Positions 41,868-50,298 are shown, counted from the stretch's first letter. The stretch: DNA of 64,000 nucleotides from Microtetraspora malaysiensis (GCF_001528665.1 NZ_BBYJ01000012.1:184812-248811), one strand, 5' to 3'. Numbers and translations are program-made. The notes: generated from the letters alone by a model not told the origin.

Positions 41868-41879
41868 GTAAACGTTTAC
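41868..41879. promoter_or_regulatory. LacI-type operator 2
   Basis: A second exact copy of GTAAACGTTTAC, 27 bases centre to centre from operator 1, so the two lie 2.5 helical turns apart. Both sit downstream of the predicted promoter, which suits a roadblock or looped-dimer repression. Confidence 0.8.
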
Positions 41880-41894
41880 GGATGGGATGTGGCA

Positions 41895-41924
41895 ATGAAA
41901 CACTCCCGTCACAGAGAGCGTCAA
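41895..41924 (-). promoter_or_regulatory. Candidate promoter of the LacI/ABC/ADPRG operon
   Basis: On the minus strand TTGACG (41924-41919) and TTTCAT (41900-41895) are 18 bases apart. Transcription would start near 41888, just before the two operators. Confidence 0.45.
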
Positions 41925-42017
41925 GTCACGATCGCGTAAAACGATCAGGCTAAAGATCGGCATCAAGCGGTGGGTTGGTTCACTCATTCGACCTGATTCG
42001 CCCTAGAATCCGCCGAT

Positions 42018-42866
42018 GTGAACGAAGGTCACGACGACCCGCCGAAGCTTCCTGTCCGGGAGCGCTCATCCCGGCTTGGGAGCGGCCGCCACCGGCGACC
42101 GCTCCCGGCGACCCTGCCGCCGGATGCGCCCGCCCTGGTGCTGGCCGTTCCCGGCATGGCGGGAGACGTCGCGGCCGAGATCGCCTCGATCATCCGGCTC
42201 GACAACCCCCATGTGGACCTCCGCCTCGTCTCGCTCGTGGACGGCGGCGCCGACCTGGCCAAGGAGTTCGTCTCCGCCGCCGCCGACCGGCCGGCCGCCG
42301 ACACGGCCGCGGTGGTCGTGCCGCTGGTGACCGGCCCGCACCCCCGCGTCATGCGGGCCGTACGGGACGCGGTCACGCAGAGCGAGACCCCGGTGATGAT
42401 CGGCGATCCGCTCGGCCCGCACCCGCTGCTCGCCGAGGCGCTGCACATGCGGCTGGCGGAGGCCGGGCTGGCGCGTGTCGACCGGATGCGGCTGTTCAAC
42501 GTGACCTCTCCGGTGGACGGCATCATCGTCGCGACCACCGGCGGCGACGAGGGCGCCCGCGGCGCGGACGCCACCGCGGTGCTCCTCGCCGCCCGCCTGA
42601 CCCTGCCCGTCGTGCCCGCGGCGCTCGACGGCGTGCCGAACGTCTCCGACGCCGCGGAACGGCTGCGCAAGATCGGCGCCAACCGGCTCGCCCTCGTCCC
42701 GTTCGTCATCGGGCCGGAGGCGGACCACGACCGCGCCACCGCCGCTGCCGAGGCGATCGGCGCGGGCTGCGCCGCTCCCCTCGGCGCCCACGAGGCCGTC
42801 GCCCGCCTGGTCGGCATGCGCTACGGCACCGCCCTCGGCTCGTACGAGGAGTCCGACGAGGACTGA
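42018..42866 (+). CDS. CbiX/SirB-like sirohydrochlorin chelatase-family protein
   Basis: 282 residues from a GTG, with -10-like TAGAAT at 42004-42009 (almost leaderless). Two CbiX-like halves can be seen: APALVLAVPGMAGDVAAEI with AAVVVPLVTGPHPRVMRAV, and GADATAVLLAARLTLPVVP with LRKIGANRLALVPFVIGPEA. The family inserts Co or Fe into sirohydrochlorin for cobalamin or siroheme. The usual HG(S/T) start is absent (the equivalent segment reads AVPGMAG), so metal insertion is uncertain. A hairpin overlaps its stop codon. Confidence 0.7.
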   Translation: MNEGHDDPPKLPVRERSSRLGSGRHRRPLPATLPPDAPALVLAVPGMAGDVAAEIASIIRLDNPHVDLRLVSLVDGGADLAKEFVSAAADRPAADTAAVVVPLVTGPHPRVMRAVRDAVTQSETPVMIGDPLGPHPLLAEALHMRLAEAGLARVDRMRLFNVTSPVDGIIVATTGGDEGARGADATAVLLAARLTLPVVPAALDGVPNVSDAAERLRKIGANRLALVPFVIGPEADHDRATAAAEAIGAGCAAPLGAHEAVARLVGMRYGTALGSYEESDED

Positions 42867-42887
42867 GGCCCTGCCGGGGCCTCAGTC
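42861..42887 (+). terminator. Hairpin overlapping the chelatase-gene stop
   Basis: GACTGAGGCCC and GGGCCTCAGTC form a perfect 11-bp stem with a TGCCG loop. The TGA stop lies inside the left arm. Confidence 0.65.
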
Positions 42888-42933
42888 GGAAGCGGGCGGT
42901 CCGGCCCGCGCTCGACGCCCCCTTCCCGGCGCA

Positions 42934-42973
42934 CGCCCGCTCCCCCGTCGGTGCTCCGCGGAGCGGGCGTTTT
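42934..42973. terminator. Rho-independent-type terminator between convergent genes
   Basis: CGCCCGCTCC and GGAGCGGGCG pair as a 10-bp stem followed by TTTT. The loop holds its own palindrome GCTCCGCGGAGC, giving an alternative fold. It lies between the rightward chelatase gene and the leftward sigma/membrane-protein pair. Confidence 0.65.
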
Positions 42974-42990
42974 AAGGCCGGAGGAGAGTG

Positions 42991-43878
42991 TCAGTCCTCC
43001 AGGTCGTACCACTGAGGCTCGGCCTCGTAGACGGCCTTGGGATCGGGCGCCGGACCCGCTTCAGGACCGGGGACGACATAGAGATCGACGGTGTCGGAGC
43101 TGGAGTGGCGGGAGCCCTGGACGACCCAGCCGTCCCCGATCCGGTCGGCGGTGACCCCCTGGTCGAAGAAGCCCCCGTCCGGGATGGTCCAATACAGGCG
43201 ATAGCCGACCTTGAGCCTCCGCCGGTGCAGCTCGTCCCGTACCTCCGCGACCGTCCTGCCGTGGCTCCGGTAGCCGTCCAGGGCCTCGTCTCCCAACGGA
43301 TCGAACGGACGATCGTCGGCGTAGGGCTCGCCCGGCGCGGCGGCGCGGCCGATCCCGAACACGACCCGGCCCGAGTAGTGCGCGGGCAGCCACACCTTGC
43401 CGCAGAACGCCGCCGCGCACGGCGCCACGCCCTGGACGCCGATGCTCCCCGGACCGCGGAACCCGGCGGGCACGACCGGTCCGATCAGCCTGCCCACCTC
43501 GTCGGGCGGCACCGGGATCGTCTTCACCGTGACGTTCAGCCCCACCGCCCGGAACGCCTCCTCGAAGCGGCCCGGGTCGGCCGCCGGATCGGTGACGGTG
43601 ACACTGAAGTAGTCCGGCGCCCTCTCGATGGAGACCGCCGCGTTGGCGTAGCGGGTGGCCGGTCCGCCGGGCAGGCCGACGCCGATCGCGACGGCGGCGC
43701 CCAGCCCCACGGCGACCGCGCCGAGCGCGAGCGCCCGCCGCGTCCTGCGAGCAGGCGCCACCCGGGCGGGCGCGCGTTCCTCGGACACGATCGACTCCAT
43801 CAGCGCCCGGGCCTGGGCGGTGGACGCCTGTCCGGCCAGGTCCTCATCACGCAGCCGGGCGAGGTTCGCGAGGTTCAC
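42991..43878 (-). CDS. Membrane-anchored protein encoded with an ECF sigma factor (putative anti-sigma or sensor)
   Basis: 295 residues. A cytoplasmic N-terminus of about 45 residues (MNLANLARLRDEDLAGQAST) is followed by one transmembrane helix (ALALGAVAVGLGAAVAIGVG) and an external domain of about 220 residues with two Cys (APCAAAFCGKVW) and a Trp/Tyr-rich end. The start overlaps the sigma-factor stop (ATGA). This layout fits the one-helix proteins that accompany actinomycete ECF sigma genes; no zinc-binding HxxxCxxC motif is visible, so an anti-sigma function is inferred from context only. Confidence 0.65.
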   Translation of the reverse strand: MNLANLARLRDEDLAGQASTAQARALMESIVSEERAPARVAPARRTRRALALGAVAVGLGAAVAIGVGLPGGPATRYANAAVSIERAPDYFSVTVTDPAADPGRFEEAFRAVGLNVTVKTIPVPPDEVGRLIGPVVPAGFRGPGSIGVQGVAPCAAAFCGKVWLPAHYSGRVVFGIGRAAAPGEPYADDRPFDPLGDEALDGYRSHGRTVAEVRDELHRRRLKVGYRLYWTIPDGGFFDQGVTADRIGDGWVVQGSRHSSSDTVDLYVVPGPEAGPAPDPKAVYEAEPQWYDLED

Positions 43879-44423
43879 AACGAGCTCCCTTCGAGCATGG
43901 CGGCGTGGGGGTGATCGACTCCGGCCGTGGCGAGCGCCCGCGCGAACCTTCTGCGCGCCCGGTAGAGCCGGATCCGTACGGCGTTGCGGGAGACGCCGAG
44001 CGCGGTGGCGAGCTGCCGGGTGTCGAGCCGCTCCCAGGCGACCAGGGACAGCAGCTCCCGGTCGCCGTCCGGCAGCGCGCGGAAGACCCTGCCGACCGGG
44101 GAGAAGTCCTCCTCGGGCGAGCGCGTGTGTGTCACGGCGGGCAGGGAGGCGAGGTGCTCACGCAGCGCCTCCGTCCGCTGCTCCCTGCGCAGTTCGCCCC
44201 GCCTGTGGTTGGCGAGCACCCGCCGGGCCACGCCGTACAGCCAGAGCCTGGCCTCGTCGCCCTCGGGCAGCTCGTCGATCCGCCGCCACGCGACGGTGAA
44301 CGTCTCGGCCACCACGTCGGCGGCGTCCTCGGGGTCCCGGCAGCGGCGCAGGACGTACCCGAGTATCGGCTCGTAGGCACGTTCGTATACGTCCACGAAC
44401 CGGCCGTGGGGATCGGCTCCCAT
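43875..44423 (-). CDS. ECF-type RNA polymerase sigma factor
   Basis: 182 residues. Region 2: FVDVYERAYEPILGYVLRRC, DPEDAADVVAETFTVAWRR and ARLWLYGVARRVLANHRRG. Region 4: LPDGDRELLSLVAWERLDTR and QLATALGVSRNAVRIRLYRA. It recognises an alternative promoter and is probably held or tuned by the membrane protein translated from the overlapping downstream gene. The signal is unknown. Confidence 0.9.
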   Translation of the reverse strand: MGADPHGRFVDVYERAYEPILGYVLRRCRDPEDAADVVAETFTVAWRRIDELPEGDEARLWLYGVARRVLANHRRGELRREQRTEALREHLASLPAVTHTRSPEEDFSPVGRVFRALPDGDRELLSLVAWERLDTRQLATALGVSRNAVRIRLYRARRRFARALATAGVDHPHAAMLEGSSL

Positions 44424-44470
44424 CCGGCCTCCTTACTTGATCGTCGGTCACCCCGTCCATGTCCGCGTTT

Positions 44471-44500
44471 CCACCGCCATTTCGCCCACCGCCATTTCGC
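44471..44500. repeat. Two tandem 15-base repeats upstream of the NUDIX gene
   Basis: CCACCGCCATTTCGC occurs twice head to tail in the gap between the divergent sigma-factor and NUDIX genes. It could be a direct-repeat binding site or simple slippage. Confidence 0.5.
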
Positions 44501-44554
44501 CGCCGGGTCCGCGACCGCCTGGATGGGGCGAGCGCCGCCGCGTACTGTCGGCTG

Positions 44555-45058
44555 GTGAGCGTTTCCGATCACGATCCCGACCTCGCGTTCATCGCCGGCC
44601 TGGTCCGCGTCCGGGCCGCGGCCGGCGCGCTGTTCCGGGACGACGACGGGCGGGTGCTGCTGGTCCGCCCGACCTACAAGGCGACCTGGGACATCCCGGG
44701 CGGCGCGCTCGAACCGGACGAGTCTCCGCTCGCGGCGTGCGTCCGCGAGCTGCGCGAGGAGCTGTCCATCGCGCCGGAGATCGGGCCCCTGCTCTGCGTG
44801 GACTGGGTGCCTCCGCGGCCGCCATGGGACGGCGGCCTGATGTTCGTCTTCGACGGCGGGATCCTGCCCGCGGAGGATGCGGCGGACATCCGGCTCCCGC
44901 CGGACGAGCTGGAGGGGTTCGCGTTCGTGGCGGCGGGCGACCTGGACGAGCTGGTGCCCGCGGACATGGCCCGCCGGATCCGCGGCTGTCTGGACGCCCT
45001 GGGACGAGGCGCGGTCTACCTGGAGGGCGGCGTCCGGCGAACGCCTCCATGGCTATAA
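44555..45058 (+). CDS. NUDIX hydrolase
   Basis: 167 residues. The NUDIX box GGALEPDESPLAACVRELREEL fits GX5EX7REUXEEXGU over its visible part and supplies the Mg-binding glutamates near residue 53-76. Substrate may be a nucleoside diphosphate derivative. The GTG is chosen because TACTGT (44543-44548) forms a -10 box seven bases upstream, implying a leaderless message; an ATG 96 bases upstream would read through the tandem repeat. Confidence 0.87.
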   Translation: MSVSDHDPDLAFIAGLVRVRAAAGALFRDDDGRVLLVRPTYKATWDIPGGALEPDESPLAACVRELREELSIAPEIGPLLCVDWVPPRPPWDGGLMFVFDGGILPAEDAADIRLPPDELEGFAFVAAGDLDELVPADMARRIRGCLDALGRGAVYLEGGVRRTPPWL

Positions 45059-45142
45059 GCCCGGAGATCCCGAAATGTGCACTGCTTCACGAAAAGTCGA
45101 TCTACGGGGGCGGCCGCACACCCTGAGCCTCCGGGGCGTACG

Positions 45143-45508
45143 TCAGCGGGGCAGGGGGCGCCGGCCGGCGAAGCCGAGCTCGGTGCGGTGATACCAGGCG
45201 AGGTCCGTCTCGCCCTCGACCCAGCACAGGCGCACCGACACGTCGTCGAGTTCGGCGGGGAAGTCGACGAGGATCGGCGCCGCTCCCTTGAGCTCGATGC
45301 CCTGATCGCCGAACCACAGCAGGATCTCGCCGATGCGCGCCTCCAGGGCCTTCCGCTCGGGGATGCCGCCGAGCGGTGAGCTTCCGGCGTCCGCCAGGTC
45401 GAAGGAGATCTCGGCGAGGTCCGCCCGCAGCGCCACCAGGTCGGCCACCTTCGCGCGGACGTCGGGCATGAGCGACCTGGCCTCGTCGAGGCTGAAGATC
45501 CGGTCCAT
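45143..45508 (-). CDS. DUF2203 family protein
   Basis: 121 residues. IFSLDEARSLMPDVRAKVADL at the N-terminus, a helical middle, and VDFPAELDDVSVRLCWVEGE with AWYHRTELGFAGRRPL at the end match the short DUF2203 family of unknown function found across actinobacteria. No operon partner. Confidence 0.8.
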   Translation of the reverse strand: MDRIFSLDEARSLMPDVRAKVADLVALRADLAEISFDLADAGSSPLGGIPERKALEARIGEILLWFGDQGIELKGAAPILVDFPAELDDVSVRLCWVEGETDLAWYHRTELGFAGRRPLPR

Positions 45509-45728
45509 GCCCCGAACGCTAGCGCCTGGGGCGACGGCGGCGTGCGGGAATCCCAGGCCGGACGGCCGCTCCGCGCCACACCCCGGCCTGCCCCCGGCCG
45601 GCGGTCACCGAAACCAGGGAGAACGCCGGTAACAGCCGCATCATTCAGCCCTTATTTCGCGAAATCCCCTTTTTGTCTCCTTCTTGTCAGAACGACGTAG
45701 AGCTATCTGTCAGTTCATATAGATTGTC

Positions 45729-45755
45729 GTAAATGTTGTCTTTTGTCGCATTTAC
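45729..45755 (+). promoter_or_regulatory. Inverted repeat directly before the ribosome-binding site of the amino acid ABC operon
   Basis: GTAAATG and CATTTAC are exact inverted repeats 13 bases apart. The right arm ends one base before AGGGAGGG. In RNA this hairpin would abut the ribosome-binding site; as DNA it could be an operator. The surrounding 60 bases are markedly AT-rich. Confidence 0.5.
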
Positions 45756-45767
45756 AGGGAGGGCCGC

Positions 45768-46610
45768 GTGGCTCTTTGGCCCATGCGTCACCGGATGCTC
45801 GCCATCGGCGCCGCGGCGCTGGTGACCGCCCTCACCGCGTCCGCCTGCGGGAGCGGCGGGAGCGCGGGCGGTGGCGGCGGCACCGCGGCGGGCGGCGTCC
45901 GGCTCGTCAACGCCGGAAAGCTCACCACCTGCACGCACCTGCAGTACGAGCCCTTCCAGTTCACCCGGGGTTCCCAGACCGTCGGCTTCGACGTGGACGT
46001 CATCGACCTCGTCGCCAAGAAGCTGGGCGTCAAGCAGGAGGTCGTCGACATCGACTTCGCGGCGATCAAGAGCGGCGCGGTGCTCAACGCGGGCCGGTGC
46101 GACGTCGCCGCCGCCGGCCTGACGATCAATGACGAGCGCCGGAGGAACATCGACTTCTCCGTGCCGTACTTCGACGCCACGCAGGCGCTGCTGGCCAGGA
46201 AGGGCAGTGGGGTCACCTCCCTCGGGGATGTGAAGGCCAAGAACCTCAAGCTCGGCGCGCAGGCCTCCACGACCGGCCTGGAGTACGTCAAGGGCAAGGG
46301 GTTCGACCCGATCGAGTTCGCCGACTCCTCCAAGGAGCTGCTCGGCCTGGAGACCGGCCAGGCCGACGTGATCGTGCAGGACCTCCCCGTCGCGCTGACC
46401 TGGCTGAAGAAGCCCGCGATCCGCGCGAAGTACGACGTGGTCGCCCGTCTGGACACCGGCGAGCAGTACGGCATCGGCATGAAGAAGGGCAACGCCGCGC
46501 TGTCCAAGGCCGTCGACCAGGTGATCGAGCAGGCCCGGGCGGACGGCACGTACAACGCCCTCTACAGGAAGTGGTTCGGCGTCGAGCCGAGCCCGGCGGC
46601 GGCGGCGTGA
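45768..46610 (+). CDS. Polar amino acid ABC transporter binding lipoprotein
   Basis: 280 residues from a GTG, with AGGGAGGG five bases upstream. Lipobox LTASAC (Cys about 27), Gly-rich tether, then the family 3 solute-binding fold: LTTCTHLQYEPFQFTRG, VGFDVDVIDLVAKKLGV, GRCDVAAAGLTINDERR, SVPYFDATQALLAR and DGTYNALYRKWFGVEP. It binds a polar amino acid or related compound for the permease and ATPase encoded downstream. Its stop overlaps the permease GTG. Confidence 0.9.
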   Translation: MALWPMRHRMLAIGAAALVTALTASACGSGGSAGGGGGTAAGGVRLVNAGKLTTCTHLQYEPFQFTRGSQTVGFDVDVIDLVAKKLGVKQEVVDIDFAAIKSGAVLNAGRCDVAAAGLTINDERRRNIDFSVPYFDATQALLARKGSGVTSLGDVKAKNLKLGAQASTTGLEYVKGKGFDPIEFADSSKELLGLETGQADVIVQDLPVALTWLKKPAIRAKYDVVARLDTGEQYGIGMKKGNAALSKAVDQVIEQARADGTYNALYRKWFGVEPSPAAAA

Positions 46611-47431
46611 CCGCGCCCGGCACCGCCCTCGCGCCGCACCGGGGGCTGAGTCCCCGCGAGCGGCGCCGGATCGGCAGGGGCGCCCAGTACGCCCTGCTAG
46701 TCGCGGTCGTGGTCGCGCTCGCCTGCTTCGCCGACTGGGGCGCGATCAGGCAGTCGTTCCTCAACGCCCAGGTGGTGTCCGACGGCCTGCCCCGGCTGTT
46801 CGCCGTCGCCCTGAAGAACACCGTGATCTTCACCGCCAGCGGGTACGTCGTCGGGTTCGCGCTCGGCATGCTGCTGGCGCTGATGCGGCAGTCCTCGGTG
46901 GCTCCGTACCGGTGGATCGCCGCGACGTACATCGAGATCTTCCGCGGCGTCCCGGCTCTGGTGATCTTCCTGATGATCGGGAGCCTGCCGCTGGCGTTCC
47001 CCGGGTTCCAGATCCCGGGCGGCGTGTACGGCCAGGCCGCGCTCGGCCTGGGTCTCGTCTCCGCGGCGTACATGGCGGAGACGTTCCGGGCCGGTCTGCA
47101 GGCGGTGCCGAAGGGGCAGATGGAGGCGGCCCGCTCGCTCGGCATGTCCCATGGGCGGGCGATGCTGTCGATCGTCGTCCCGCAGGCGGTCCGGGTCGTG
47201 ATCCCGCCGCTCACGAACGAGCTGGTCCTGCTGTTCAAGGACTCGTCGCTGGTCCTGTTCCTGGGGGTGACGGCGGCCCAGGTGGAGCTCGCCAAGTTCG
47301 GCAACGACCAGGCGTCGACCTTCGCCAACCCGACCCCGATCCTGGCGTCCGGCCTGACCTACCTGCTGATCACCATCCCCCTCGGGTACGTCGCCCGCCG
47401 CCTCGAATCACGTCAAGGAGGGGGCCAATGA
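46607..47431 (+). CDS. Polar amino acid ABC permease
   Basis: 274 residues from a GTG overlapping the previous stop (GTGA). HisM/GlnP-type permease: ALKNTVIFTASGYVVGFALG, TYIEIFRGVPALVIFLM, and the ATPase-contact loop KGQMEAARSLGMSHGRAML. Five to six hydrophobic helices. Its stop overlaps the start of a ten-codon mini-ORF (ATGA). Confidence 0.9.
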   Translation: MTAPGTALAPHRGLSPRERRRIGRGAQYALLVAVVVALACFADWGAIRQSFLNAQVVSDGLPRLFAVALKNTVIFTASGYVVGFALGMLLALMRQSSVAPYRWIAATYIEIFRGVPALVIFLMIGSLPLAFPGFQIPGGVYGQAALGLGLVSAAYMAETFRAGLQAVPKGQMEAARSLGMSHGRAMLSIVVPQAVRVVIPPLTNELVLLFKDSSLVLFLGVTAAQVELAKFGNDQASTFANPTPILASGLTYLLITIPLGYVARRLESRQGGGQ

Positions 47432-47460
47432 GCGAACGAGGAGCGGTGAGCGACAGATGA
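47428..47460 (+). other. Ten-codon mini-ORF overlapping the permease stop
   Basis: [10 protein letters not shown] and stop. Its ATG overlaps the permease stop (ATGA), and its own stop overlaps the next ATG the same way. It lies in the first copy of a 36-base direct repeat. Probably a translational-coupling bridge rather than a functional peptide. Confidence 0.5.
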
Positions 47461-47555
47461 GCACCGAGCGAACCCGACGCAGTGAGCGCAGCGGTCCACG
47501 AGGAACGAGTGGCCCGCGTAGCGAACGAGGAGCGGTGAGCGACAGATGAGCACCG
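47431..47555. repeat. 36-base direct repeat pair flanking the permease-ATPase gap
   Basis: Two identical 36-base copies at 47431-47466 and 47520-47555 are 89 bases apart. Each contains GAGGAGCGG, then ATGAGCACCG. The second copy is the ribosome-binding site and start of the ATPase gene, so the first is a duplicate of that start region. The intervening sequence is rich in GAGCGAAC-like words. Confidence 0.85.
47457..47549 (+). other. Thirty-codon Ser/Glu/Arg-rich mini-ORF ending in the ATPase start codon
   Basis: MSTERTRRSERSGPRGTSGP is its first 20 residues; the rest ends GAVSDR. Its first four codons copy the start of the ATPase (MST), and its TGA overlaps the ATPase ATG. With the preceding mini-ORF it links permease and ATPase by three consecutive ATGA junctions. 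The low-complexity composition argues against a folded protein. Confidence 0.5.
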
Positions 47556-48286
47556 TCGAGATCAAGAACTTGCGCAAGTCCTTCGGGAAGCTGGAGGTGC
47601 TCAAGGGCATCGACTTCACGGTGGAGGCGGGGCAGGTCGTCTGTGTGATCGGCCCGTCGGGGTCGGGCAAGTCGACGCTGCTGCGGTGCGTGAACCTGCT
47701 GGAGCGGCCCACGTCCGGCCGGGTCGTCCTGGACGGCACGGAGATCACGGACCCGGACGTGGACATCGACGCGGTGCGCCGCCGCCTGGGCATGGTGTTC
47801 CAGCAGTTCAACCTGTTCCCGCACCTCACCGTGCTGCGCAACGTCACGATCGCCCAGGAGCGGGTGCTGCGGCGCGGCCGGGCGGAGGCCGAGCGGATCG
47901 CCAGGGAGAACCTGGAGAGGGTCGGTCTCGGCGAGAAGGCCGACGCCTTCCCCGCTCAGCTCTCCGGCGGCCAGCAGCAGCGGGTGGCGATCGCCCGCGC
48001 GCTGGCCATGAACCCGTCGCTGATGCTGTTCGACGAGCCCACCTCGGCGCTCGACCCCGAGCTGGTCGGCGACGTTCTCGGCGTCATGCGGGAGCTGGCC
48101 GGGGACGGCATGACGATGATGGTCGTCACCCACGAGATGAACTTCGCCCGCGAGGTCGCCGACCGTGTGGTGTTCATGGACCAGGGGGTGATCGTGGAGG
48201 ACGGGCCGCCGGATCAGGTGATCGCCGCTCCCCGGCATGCCCGTACTCGCGAGTTCCTCAGCCGGGTGCTCCACCCCGAGGGGTAG
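47546..48286 (+). CDS. Polar amino acid ABC ATPase, GlnQ/HisP-like
   Basis: 246 residues. Walker [22 protein letters not shown]-loop [17 protein letters not shown], signature [17 protein letters not shown], Walker [19 protein letters not shown], and switch His in [16 protein letters not shown]. It powers import by the binding protein and permease encoded upstream, most likely as a dimer. Confidence 0.92.
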   Translation: MSTVEIKNLRKSFGKLEVLKGIDFTVEAGQVVCVIGPSGSGKSTLLRCVNLLERPTSGRVVLDGTEITDPDVDIDAVRRRLGMVFQQFNLFPHLTVLRNVTIAQERVLRRGRAEAERIARENLERVGLGEKADAFPAQLSGGQQQRVAIARALAMNPSLMLFDEPTSALDPELVGDVLGVMRELAGDGMTMMVVTHEMNFAREVADRVVFMDQGVIVEDGPPDQVIAAPRHARTREFLSRVLHPEG

Positions 48287-48422
48287 ACACCGTCGAGGCG
48301 GCGCGGCGCCGGTTCCAGTGCCGCGTCAGAGAACGTTTGCCCCGTGCGGCGCTGATCGGTGGGGCGCAGGAAGATCATAAAACACCCGATCCGGACAGGC
48401 CGAGCGTGCCAAGATCGCCCGT

Positions 48423-49232
48423 ATGACTGTCGCTCCCAAGAGCTCTGCCGGGCAAGCGGACACCGCAGCCCCCACGCAGCCGTCGTGGATCCATCCTGTT
48501 CCCGAGGGTTCTGCCGGGCCCGAAGAGCGGGTGCCCAACGACTACGACAGCTTCGCCGAGGCGTACTCGGCAGAAAACGAGACCAGCCTCATCAACGCCT
48601 ACTACGAGCGGCCCGCGATCCTGGATCTGGCCGGTGACGTGGCTGGCCGGCGGATCCTCGACGCCGGCTGCGGCTCTGGCCCCCTGTCCGCGGCACTGCG
48701 CGACCGGGGCGCCATCGTGACCGGCTTCGACTCCAGCGCCAAGATGTTGGATCTGGCCCGGCAGCGGCTCGGCGACGGCGCGGCCCTGCACCTCGCCGAT
48801 CTGGGCAGCCCGCTGCCGTTCCCCGACGCCGCGTTCGACGATGTCGTCGCATCCCTGGTCCTGCACTACCTGGAGGATTGGACGGCACCGCTGGCCGAAC
48901 TGCGGCGCGTCCTGACGCCCGGCGGCCGGCTGATCGTGTCCGTTGATCACCCTTTCGCCGACTACCTGCAGGCCGGTCCCGGCGCCAGCTACTTCGCGAC
49001 CGACAAGTACTCCGAGGAATGGACCTTCGGCGGGCACAGCGCCCTGATGAGCTTCTGGCGCCGGCCACTGCACGCGATGACCGACGCCTTCACCGCAGCC
49101 GGCTTCCGGATCGCCGTCATCAGCGAACCGTCCCCCGCACCGGGCGCCCGCGAATTGTTCCCCGACGTCTTCGCGGACAGGCCCTCGGGGGCCTTCCTGT
49201 GCTTCCTGTTCTTCGTTCTTCAGGCCGACTGA
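48423..49232 (+). CDS. Class I SAM-dependent methyltransferase (UbiE/Methyltransf_11 type)
   Basis: 269 residues. After a variable N-terminus come YDSFAEAYSAENETSLINAY, motif I RRILDAGCGSGPLSAALRD, the acidic motif ATVTGFD-like VTGFDSSAKMLDLARQRL, and LGSPLPFPDAAFDDVVASLV, HYLEDWTAPLAELRRVLTPG. The substrate is unknown. CAAGAT at 48410-48415 lies seven bases before the ATG, so the message may be leaderless. Single-gene unit. Confidence 0.87.
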   Translation: MTVAPKSSAGQADTAAPTQPSWIHPVPEGSAGPEERVPNDYDSFAEAYSAENETSLINAYYERPAILDLAGDVAGRRILDAGCGSGPLSAALRDRGAIVTGFDSSAKMLDLARQRLGDGAALHLADLGSPLPFPDAAFDDVVASLVLHYLEDWTAPLAELRRVLTPGGRLIVSVDHPFADYLQAGPGASYFATDKYSEEWTFGGHSALMSFWRRPLHAMTDAFTAAGFRIAVISEPSPAPGARELFPDVFADRPSGAFLCFLFFVLQAD

Positions 49233-49299
49233 TGCCGTATCAGGCCACGTTCACCTTGGCGACGATGACTCGGAGGCGGCGGTCGTTGCCCGATCGGCA

Positions 49300-50298
49300 C
49301 TAGGCGTCGCCGTCGGTGTCCGGCGTGGCCCCCCGGACGTCGGCGTGGGCGGCCGGGATGCTGCCCAGACGGCCGGCCTGGTAGTCCTCCATGGCCGTGA
49401 TGATCTCCGCCTTGGTGTTCATGACGAAGGGGCCGTACGCCACGACCGGCTCCCGGATCGGCTGCCCGCCGAGGATGAACACCTCCAGCCCACCGGTACG
49501 CGAGTCCTGGTGGGCGTCCGCGGCGACGGTGATGGTGTCGCCCTGCCCGTAGACGGCGAGCTGCCCGGTCTGGATCGGCCGCCGCTCGGCGCCGGCGGTC
49601 CCGCTGCCCGCGAGGACGTAGACCAGGGCGTTGAAGTCCGGACGCCAGGGCAGCGTCAGCGACGCACCGGGCGAGACGGTGGCGTGGACGAGGGTGATCG
49701 GCGTGTACGTCGAGCCGGGGCCGGCGTGCCCGCCCACTTCACCGGCGATGACGCGGACGAGCGCGCCGCCGTCGGCCGAGCTGAGCAGGGCGACGTTGCC
49801 GCCCGTGATGTCCTGATAGCGGGGCGCGGCGAACTTCTGGGCGCGCGGCAGGTTCACCCAGAGCTGGATGCCGTGGAACAGCCCGCCGCTGGCGACGAGG
49901 TACTCCGGCGGGGTCTCGATATGCAGGATCCCGGAGCCGGCGGTCATCCACTGGGTGTCGCCGCCTCCGATGAGGCCGCCTCCGCCGTGGGAGTCGGAGT
50001 GCGCCATCTCCCCGTCGATCATGTACGTGACGGTCTCGAAGCCGCGGTGCGGGTGCCAGGGCGTGCCCTTGGGCTCTCCGGCGCCGTAGTCGACCTCGCC
50101 CATCTGGTCCATGTGGATGAACGGGTCCAGCGCCCGCATGTCCACGCCGGCGAAGGCGCGCCGCACGGGGAAGCCCTCGCCTTCGAGCGCGCGGGGCGCG
50201 GTGGTGACGGACACGACCGGCCGGTCGGTGTCGGTGAGCGGGTTGGGGCTGGGGACGCGGGGCAGGGCGAGCGGGTTCTCCACGGTGACGGCGGGCAT
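49300..50298 (-). CDS. Pirin family protein
   Basis: 332 residues. The cupin metal motif HPHRGFETVTYMIDGEMAHSD (read as HxHxxxE with later His) and DTQWMTAGSGILHIE identify pirin; a second cupin half follows, and PVVAYGPFVMNTKAEI closes the domain. Bacterial pirins bind iron, some act as quercetin 2,3-dioxygenases, others as regulators. The ATG behind GGAAGGAAGG is used. It is divergent from a MarR gene with two operator-like sites between. Confidence 0.9.
   Translation of the reverse strand: MPAVTVENPLALPRVPSPNPLTDTDRPVVSVTTAPRALEGEGFPVRRAFAGVDMRALDPFIHMDQMGEVDYGAGEPKGTPWHPHRGFETVTYMIDGEMAHSDSHGGGGLIGGGDTQWMTAGSGILHIETPPEYLVASGGLFHGIQLWVNLPRAQKFAAPRYQDITGGNVALLSSADGGALVRVIAGEVGGHAGPGSTYTPITLVHATVSPGASLTLPWRPDFNALVYVLAGSGTAGAERRPIQTGQLAVYGQGDTITVAADAHQDSRTGGLEVFILGGQPIREPVVAYGPFVMNTKAEIITAMEDYQAGRLGSIPAAHADVRGATPDTDGDA

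Noticed and set aside
44459..44554. NUDIX start at the upstream ATG
   Set aside because: The extra 32 residues come from a tandem DNA repeat (PPPFRPPPFRR) and lie upstream of the likely -10 box; the later GTG fits a leaderless start.
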